Origin: Robertmurraya_A mangrovi
Lineage (GTDB): Bacteria; Bacillota; Bacilli; Bacillales; Cytobacillaceae
Assembly: GCF_034427655.1 (NCBI RefSeq)
Contig: NZ_JAXOFX010000007.1
Span: forward strand, 62,001-126,000
DNA: 64,000 nucleotides
Direction of reading: 5' to 3'
Shown: piece after piece, positions 59,197 to 64,000 of the stretch
Numbering within the stretch: position 1 is the first letter of the stretch
Layout: each line of letters begins with the position of its first letter
Translations under genes and position numbers: made by a program
Notes under the pieces: generated by a model
Seen by the model: only the letters and a program-made list of their open reading frames with translations
Told to the model about the DNA's origin: nothing
Databases searched by the model: none

Positions 59197-60030
59197 ATTC
59201 CGATTGATTGACTCACTTATTTTATTCTCTTCGTTCCATTTAACTGCACGATAAACGGCGTCATGGTAGAAGGTAAACCATGCATTTTTCTTCAGTCCAT
59301 ATTCTAACCATTTCTGTTTTGCTGAAATTGAATTCATAGGAAAGTCATCATAGGCCATAACCCAAAGAACATTTTGATGGGCGTGTGTTGGCATAATATC
59401 AGCCATATGCACAACGGTTTGGCCTCCATCTTCAATCACGACAATAGCATGTCCATCGCTATGTCCACCTGTATGCACCATTTTAATTGGCCCTAGTTCC
59501 CACTCTTGTTCAAAAGTTTCAACTTGCTCAACAATAGCTTCCCAGTTTTCTTTCCAATATGTATTCCTAGACCGGATATTCGGTTCTCTCATTTCATTCC
59601 ATTCAATATGAGATGCAATAATTTTAGCATTTGGGAAGACCGAAACAAATTGACCATCTACATTTTTCGTTAATCCGCATGCATGGTCGAAATGCAGATG
59701 AGTCATTAAAACGTAATCTATATCCTCAAATGTTAGACCTAACTCCTCCAGGTTCGCTGCAATATCGGATTCTTCGAGTACCCCAAAGTTTCTCTTTTGC
59801 TTGTCATTTAACTTACCCTTGCCTATTCCGGATTCAATCAATAGGTTTTTTCCTTCAAACTGAACTAGAATTGGATCTGTCCGGAGCTCGATTTGATTGT
59901 TTTCATTGTTAGGATATTTAGTAGACCAAAGTGGCTTAGGAACAACTCCAAACATTGCTCCTCCATCTAAATGAGTCACTCCTCCATTTAGCCATGTAAG
60001 CTTACAAGTATCTAATTGTAACGTTTCCAT
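59188..60030 (-). CDS. ytnP: Metallo-β-lactamase-fold hydrolase YtnP
   Basis: A 280-residue MBL-fold protein, close to the 281 residues of B. subtilis YtnP, a lactone hydrolase that acts on quorum-type signals. The zinc motif HLHFDH is at 111–116 (LMTHLHFDHACG), further ligands in VHTGGHSDGHAIV and HMADIMPTHAH. The natural substrate here is not certain. AAGGGGG lies before the ATG at 60030; 84 nt of open frame upstream lack a ribosome site. Neighbour of ytzB and trmB as in B. subtilis. Confidence 0.93.
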   Translation of the reverse strand: METLQLDTCKLTWLNGGVTHLDGGAMFGVVPKPLWSTKYPNNENNQIELRTDPILVQFEGKNLLIESGIGKGKLNDKQKRNFGVLEESDIAANLEELGLTFEDIDYVLMTHLHFDHACGLTKNVDGQFVSVFPNAKIIASHIEWNEMREPNIRSRNTYWKENWEAIVEQVETFEQEWELGPIKMVHTGGHSDGHAIVVIEDGGQTVVHMADIMPTHAHQNVLWVMAYDDFPMNSISAKQKWLEYGLKKNAWFTFYHDAVYRAVKWNEENKISESINRNRK

Positions 60031-60117
60031 CCATATCCCCCTTGGTTCTTTTGCTCTTATTGTAACATTATAAAAGGAACATTTGAAATATTTAGAAATC
60101 AATATTTTAGTCATACT

Positions 60118-60146
60118 AAAAAAAGCCTATCCGATGGATAAGCTTT
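60118..60146 (-). terminator. Terminator of trmB
   Basis: Minus strand AAGCTTATCC-ATC-GGATAGGCTT stem (one G-T pair) followed by seven T residues, just past the trmB stop. Confidence 0.85.
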
Positions 60147-60154
60147 AATGTTCC

Positions 60155-60793
60155 TTAACGAAATTGAGCCTCACTACGATAAATTCTGCTTCCTCTTGAA
60201 GAGAATTTTTCTTCATATTCCGTCATAATATTTCCTTCAAAATCACTGTTGTGTAGGTCTAAACTAATATATTTTAAAATTAGTCCATATTCTGAGTAGC
60301 TCATAAGTGAAGATTCGAACAACCCTTGATTATCTGTCTTAAAATGAATTTCTCCTTTATCTACAAGGATGTCTTCATAGATTTTCAAGAATGATTGATA
60401 AGTTAAACGGCGTTTTTCATGACGCTTCTTCGGCCAAGGATCAGAGAAGTTCAAATAAACTCGGTCTACATCCCCTTTTTCAAAAAAGTCTCTTAAATCT
60501 ACTGCATTAACATTCATCAGCTTGAAATTTGGTAATTCTTCTTCAATCAAGCGATCTAGAGCAGACACAATAACACTTTCATACAATTCAATACCAATAT
60601 AATTTATATCAGGATTAGCCTTTGCCATTCCTAATAAAAAGCGTCCTTTTCCTGTTCCTATTTCTATATGAAGAGGATGGTTATTCCCAAAAACTTCATG
60701 CCATTTCCCTTTATGATCAGCTGGATTAGCAACAACATACTGTGGGTAAGATTCTAATTTATCCTTAGCCCAAGGTTTGTTTCTTAAACGCAT
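60155..60793 (-). CDS. trmB: tRNA (guanine-46-N7)-methyltransferase
   Basis: A 212-residue SAM-dependent methyltransferase that makes m7G46 in tRNA. SAM site HIEIGTGKGRFLLGMA (about 41–56), then YIGIELYESVIVSAL, and the family motif VYLNFSDPWPKKRHEKRRLT holding the catalytic Asp. Length is normal. AGGGGTGT lies before the ATG. Named trmB; the gene is at its usual place between ytnP and ytzH. Confidence 0.96.
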   Translation of the reverse strand: MRLRNKPWAKDKLESYPQYVVANPADHKGKWHEVFGNNHPLHIEIGTGKGRFLLGMAKANPDINYIGIELYESVIVSALDRLIEEELPNFKLMNVNAVDLRDFFEKGDVDRVYLNFSDPWPKKRHEKRRLTYQSFLKIYEDILVDKGEIHFKTDNQGLFESSLMSYSEYGLILKYISLDLHNSDFEGNIMTEYEEKFSSRGSRIYRSEAQFR

Positions 60794-60997
60794 GTAGACA
60801 CCCCTAAAAAATAATATCGTTCAAACAATATCATGCAACTAGAGTTCATGCAACCTAAAATTACAGACAGATAAGCAAAAGGTCCTAAAGATGAATTCAA
60901 ATTTTATAATGGGGAGAATATATATATAGCTACTGTTAGCATAACCATTTATGTGTATGATATGGCTATAAATCTGCACTAAAATCATGTGTATAAT

Positions 60998-61035
60998 CAA
61001 AAAAGGAATCCACAACCTAAATGTGAATTCCTTTT
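60998..61035 (-). terminator. Hairpin upstream of ytzH, minus-strand terminator
   Basis: AAAAGGAATCCACA / TGTGAATTCCTTTT stem with a 7-nt loop and one mismatch. On the minus strand it ends in TTTTTT, which suits termination of a transcript coming leftwards from ytmP through the ytzH region. No other features are seen in the 282-bp trmB–ytzH gap. Confidence 0.7.
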
Positions 61036-61075
61036 CATAAACTATTAAAACCTGAAAGAAGAGGTGTGCAAACAC

Positions 61076-61354
61076 ATGCCAATTAACTCCCAAGATCAAG
61101 TGAACTTGTTAAAAGATATATTAAACAATCACCAAACCGATTGTTGTGGGTCGGTTGCAGAATGCGAACAGTTGGAACGATTGGTCAAATCATTAATGAT
61201 TAATGCAGATGTCAACAATAATGTAAAAGATGTCCTACAGGAAATCTATAGTTATAGCCAACATGGAGTGAACTCAACTGACCTAGACCAACATATTGAA
61301 TCTCATCAACAACAGCTATCTGAATGGGTTACGAATATTGATCAATTCTCTTAA
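61076..61354 (+). CDS. ytzH: YtzH-like protein
   Basis: A 92-residue protein, the same length as B. subtilis YtzH. It is helical, with a cysteine pair (QTDCCGSVAECEQLERL, C29/C30 and C36) that could bind a metal or form a disulfide; function unknown. GAGGTG lies 9 nt before the ATG at 61076. The gene converges on ytmP and their stop codons share a TTAA palindrome at 61351–61354. Confidence 0.9.
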   Translation: MPINSQDQVNLLKDILNNHQTDCCGSVAECEQLERLVKSLMINADVNNNVKDVLQEIYSYSQHGVNSTDLDQHIESHQQQLSEWVTNIDQFS

Positions 61355-62124
61355 AAACTGTTCTCTAAATATAAAACCCATCTATTCATTTCTTCAAAGC
61401 GAGTTTTATTTTTATACCATTGAATACTAGTTAAAGTTTGACAAATAACATACCACTTCATCCTTAACAATAAATGGTCTGTTAGTTGAATACCATAAAG
61501 ATTTACCCAATCCTCCCATTTGTCTCGAGGGATATACCAATGCAATAACATCCCTAAGTCTATTGCTGGGTCCCCTATCATGGCTCCGTCCCAATCAATC
61601 AAATACAACTGGTTGTTATCAGACAGCAGCCAGTTGTTATGGTTAACATCACAATGACAAACCACTTTTTCCTCACAACGGATTTTTGTAAGTTCTTCAT
61701 TAAGGAAAGTCATGGATTTTTCAACAACAGGAAGCTCTCTTAATTCAGCATCCAGTTCCAACTCTAATATTTTTAAAAGTTGGTTGGGCTCTAGCGGGGA
61801 TTTGCCCAGCCTTTTTAACATACCTAACAAAGGTTCAGATCGGTGAATTTTATTAAGTAAGTTGGCCACCATTATTTGATCCATTTCGGAAGGTTTTAGT
61901 TCCCTGCCCTCAAGCCACTGTTGTGCTGTGATGACATCCCCGTTTTCCAGTCTTTTTGTCCAAATGAGTTTAGGAACAATACCTTCTGCTGACAAAACGG
62001 CAAGGAAAGGAGAGGAATTGCGTTTTAAAAATAGTCTCTGTTGGTCATGTTGAGCAAAAAAAGCTTCTCCGGTTGCCCCTCCGGCAGGGACAATCTCCCA
62101 TTCTTGTCCAAATAAGTGTTCCAA
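61351..62124 (-). CDS. ytmP: Aminoglycoside-phosphotransferase-fold kinase YtmP
   Basis: A 257-residue kinase of the APH/choline-kinase fold. Catalytic loop CHCDVNHNNWLL (HxDxxxxN) and metal motif YLIDWDGAMIGDPAIDLG are intact; a glycine-rich start (VPAGGATGEAFFA) replaces the nucleotide loop. The substrate is unknown; homologues are often called phosphotransferases of small hydroxyl compounds. Start is a TTG with AAGGTGA 9 nt upstream. Stop codon overlaps that of ytzH. Confidence 0.88.
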   Translation of the reverse strand: MEHLFGQEWEIVPAGGATGEAFFAQHDQQRLFLKRNSSPFLAVLSAEGIVPKLIWTKRLENGDVITAQQWLEGRELKPSEMDQIMVANLLNKIHRSEPLLGMLKRLGKSPLEPNQLLKILELELDAELRELPVVEKSMTFLNEELTKIRCEEKVVCHCDVNHNNWLLSDNNQLYLIDWDGAMIGDPAIDLGMLLHWYIPRDKWEDWVNLYGIQLTDHLLLRMKWYVICQTLTSIQWYKNKTRFEEMNRWVLYLENSF

Positions 62125-62248
62125 AATTGTTCACCTTCATTTAAAGCCATTCGTAAACAGCTGTAATTCAACTTTATATTTTTTTATAACAATATATTAA
62201 AATAAACTTATTTTTAAAAATGCTTATATGCAAATGTATTCTAGGAAT

Positions 62249-62291
62249 AAAAAAGACAGCTATTGTAGCAGTACAACAATAGCTATCTTTA
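62249..62291 (-). terminator. Terminator of the pullulanase gene
   Basis: Minus strand AAAGATAGCTATTGT / ACAATAGCTGTCTTT stem (one G-T pair) followed by a T run. It is about 370 nt past the amyX stop, so the message would carry the long-hairpin repeat in its 3' part. Confidence 0.75.
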
Positions 62292-62427
62292 TAAATTTTA
62301 TCTCCAAATGGCTTTTTTCGTCAAGTACCTCTATGAACTGCTTAATTGTGACATATTTTGCATTGATTGTATGTTAGGTATAAGATGTTTTTTAGGGATA
62401 ACATTTTTGGTTGTTTCTAGTTTGTCT

Positions 62428-62610
62428 GTTGATTTCCGCTCCAGGCACTTGCTTTCCGCAGGGAGGAATTAATGAAAAAATCCAAAAACCGATTTTTTCA
62501 AAGAGCGAATTCCTCCTCGGGAGGAATGGGAGCTTCCTCGGCGTGCCGCCTGTGGGGTCTCCCATTTCCTCTAATCCTGCAGGAGTCAAGTGCCTTCCGC
62601 TCCAATCAAC
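62428..62610. repeat. Long-hairpin intergenic repeat, copy B (183 bp, with a 58-bp insertion)
   Basis: Same family as copy A: GTTGATT and AATCAAC ends, GGCACTTG / CAAGTGCC inner arms, CCGCAGG / CCTGCAGG. Between 62470 and 62518 there is extra sequence; the 9-mer GGGAGGAAT stands before it (62461–62469) and after it (62519–62527). Removing 58 bp restores exact collinearity with copy A. The insert itself is palindromic: GGAGGAATT (62462–62470) with AATTCCTCC (62508–62516), and GAAAAAATC (62474–62482) with GATTTTTTC (62491–62499). It fills most of the 537-bp ytmP–amyX gap; the rest is the terminator at 62249. Confidence 0.85.
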
Positions 62611-62661
62611 TCAGCTTTTAATTTAAATATACATTAATAAAAAAACGACTTATTAATTCAT

Positions 62662-64000
62662 CTATTTAACTAGAACAAAACTACTTACCGCTTTTACAGG
62701 AATAATCTTTGAAGGTTGTTCCCCAATAGGATTCCCACTGGCCTTATTTTCGTTACTTAAAATTTTCCAATCTCCCTCGGGTAGCTCTACCTCTATATCT
62801 TCCATTAACGGGTTGAATAAGGCAATAATTTTTTCCCAATTTCCGTAGTCACTCACTTGTTGGAGCATATAACCGATAACAGGTTTTGTCGTTTGGATAA
62901 AGGTGAGATGTTTCCTGATTAGTTGAGCGGTAGGGAGTCTGAAAGCTTGGTGTGATTTCCTAATTGCGATAATTCCTTTAATATATTGAACATGTTCATC
63001 GTTTTCATCTCTTAAGTCCCAATCTAACCAATTAATTTCGTTAGGTGAGCGATAGCTGTTTCCGATTCCTTTTTTCGTTCGGAAAAATTCTTGGCCACTG
63101 TGTAGGAAAGGAATACCTTGGGATAGTAAAACCATGGTTGTGGCTAACCGATGTTGTCTTTTCAGAATGTCCTCCTGTATTCCGTTTCCGCATATTGAAA
63201 GCTTATCCCAAAAAGTATGGTTGTCATGAGACTCTATATAGTTCACACTCTGTATTGGTTCTAGAAATAAGCCTTTTTCCTTTTTCCCTAACCCAATACT
63301 TCCAGCTAATAATTGCTTGGCAGACTCAAAGTAATGCTCCGTCCCGAGTACATAACCTCGGTCATGGATATTAAATGTACTACCTTTAATCGAATCTCTA
63401 AACCAGTCATTAAATTGCCCAATACGAGGGAGCTGGGACTGGTTTCTAATACTAGCCTTCTTTTCGATTGGTATAGGGGTGTTTAAGTCCCAACCCTCAC
63501 CAATGATAATGGTACTTGGATCGACCTCATCAATGGCTTTTCGAACTGCATTCATTGTTTCGACGTCCAGAATACCCATTAAATCAAAACGAAAACCATC
63601 CATATCATATTCCTTTTTCCAAAATCGAACTGAATCAATAATAAATTTCCTTACCATTAATCTTTCTGAGGCAATATCATTTCCAACTCCTGTACCGTTT
63701 GAAGGCATTCCATATTGGTCATGCCTAAAATAGTATCCTGGAACAATTTTTTCAAAAGATGAAGTTTCTCGAATATACACATGATTGAAAACAACATCCA
63801 TGATGACTCCTAGTCCTTGTTCATGGACACCTTGAATCATCTTTTTTAGCTCGATTATTCTCGCATAAGGGTTGTTCGGATTACTACTATAACTACCCTC
63901 AGGCACGTTAAAATGCGTAGGATTGTAACCCCAATTATAGTCACTCTTATCTCCTAGCTCGTTTACACCTTCAAAGTCATTAAAGGGCAAAAACTCAATA
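62662..64000 (-). CDS. amyX: Type I pullulanase (5'-truncated by window edge)
   Basis: A glycoside hydrolase family 13 enzyme that splits α-1,6 branches in glycogen or pullulan. The frame reads through the right edge (about 446 residues visible, opening with IEFLPFNDF, the first conserved strand), so the N-terminal carbohydrate-binding part is missing. GH13 motifs: MDVVFNHVY, DGFRFDLMGILD (nucleophile Asp), IIIGEGWDL (acid/base Glu) and NYIESHDNHTFWDKL. A β-sandwich domain ends the protein. No signal peptide can be judged. Gene order ytmP–amyX is that of B. subtilis. Confidence 0.94.
   Translation of the reverse strand, partial: IEFLPFNDFEGVNELGDKSDYNWGYNPTHFNVPEGSYSSNPNNPYARIIELKKMIQGVHEQGLGVIMDVVFNHVYIRETSSFEKIVPGYYFRHDQYGMPSNGTGVGNDIASERLMVRKFIIDSVRFWKKEYDMDGFRFDLMGILDVETMNAVRKAIDEVDPSTIIIGEGWDLNTPIPIEKKASIRNQSQLPRIGQFNDWFRDSIKGSTFNIHDRGYVLGTEHYFESAKQLLAGSIGLGKKEKGLFLEPIQSVNYIESHDNHTFWDKLSICGNGIQEDILKRQHRLATTMVLLSQGIPFLHSGQEFFRTKKGIGNSYRSPNEINWLDWDLRDENDEHVQYIKGIIAIRKSHQAFRLPTAQLIRKHLTFIQTTKPVIGYMLQQVSDYGNWEKIIALFNPLMEDIEVELPEGDWKILSNENKASGNPIGEQPSKIIPVKAVSSFVLVK

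Noticed and set aside
60839..61099. Minus-strand frame encoding a hydrophobic 86-residue peptide
   Set aside because: It lies over the ytzH leader and a hairpin, has no ribosome site, and its composition is what AT-rich non-coding DNA gives.
62392..62626. Open frames on both strands across the long-hairpin repeat
   Set aside because: They follow from the palindrome, have no ribosome site and overlap each other; the repeat is non-coding.

Overview
The window is a stretch of an AT-rich Firmicutes chromosome. Almost every gene has a B. subtilis counterpart, and the order is close to the ackA–amyX segment of B. subtilis: ackA, ytxK, tpx, ytfJ/I, yteJ, sppA, nadK2, ytcJ/I, sspA, thiI, nifZ, brnQ/braB, ezrA, hisJ, yttP, ytsP, dgcP, rpsD, tyrS, acsA/acuABC, motPS, ccpA, aroA, ytxJHG, murC, sftA, ytpR/Q/P, ytoP, ytzB, ytnP, trmB, ytzH, ytmP, amyX. 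Spore genes (sspA, ytfJ), strong AGGAGG ribosome sites, a T-box, cre boxes and a sigma-B-type promoter all fit a spore-forming Bacillaceae species. It is outside the B. subtilis group proper, since it has genes absent from that locus (a PBP1A, an FtsA-like protein, methionine gamma-lyase, an EIIC-like protein, nicotinate phosphoribosyltransferase). No rRNA, tRNA, prophage, insertion sequence or CRISPR array was seen.

Layout. 1–7.5 kb: moaB (cut by the edge), an EcsC-family gene, ackA with an upstream cre, ytxK, tpx, ytfI-ytfJ and sppA-yteJ. 7.8–13 kb: nadK, rarD, an amidohydrolase and an acyl-CoA synthetase. 13.3–17.6 kb: sspA, nifZ-thiI (sulfur transfer to tRNA and thiamine) and brnQ. 17.7–26.3 kb: ezrA, hisJ, a structured repeat, yttP, ytsP, a CcpA-box-bearing methionine gamma-lyase, dgcP and an unknown membrane-anchored protein. 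26.4–32.6 kb: rpsD with a long leader, an IDEAL-domain gene, tyrS with a T-box, and a class A PBP. 32.7–41.4 kb: divergent acsA / acuABC, the motPS sodium stator, ccpA and aroA. 41.7–48.1 kb: an FtsA-like ATPase with an unusual repeat-bearing C-terminus, the ytxGHJ stress operon, ampS and murC. 48.3–64 kb: pncB-like gene and an unknown partner, sftA, ytpPQR, EIIC-like protein, lipoprotein, DUF84, ytoP, ytzB, ytnP, trmB, ytzH/ytmP and a partial pullulanase.

Several genes form one carbon-overflow circuit: ackA (acetate out), acsA with its acuABC acetylation switch (acetate back in), and their regulator ccpA. cre boxes are visible at ackA, between acsA and acuA, and at the methionine gamma-lyase gene.

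The most unusual signals are as follows. (1) The FtsA-like protein carries about 330 extra residues made of repeated 'NG…GD' modules. (2) There are two copies of a long-hairpin intergenic repeat, one carrying a clean 58-bp palindromic insertion bounded by a 9-bp direct duplication. (3) A second, different structured element near 20.5 kb seems to carry a hairpin insertion too. (4) A thioredoxin-like gene overlaps an orphan EIIC-like membrane protein gene. All start sites were chosen from visible Shine-Dalgarno sequences and family lengths. No database search was possible.
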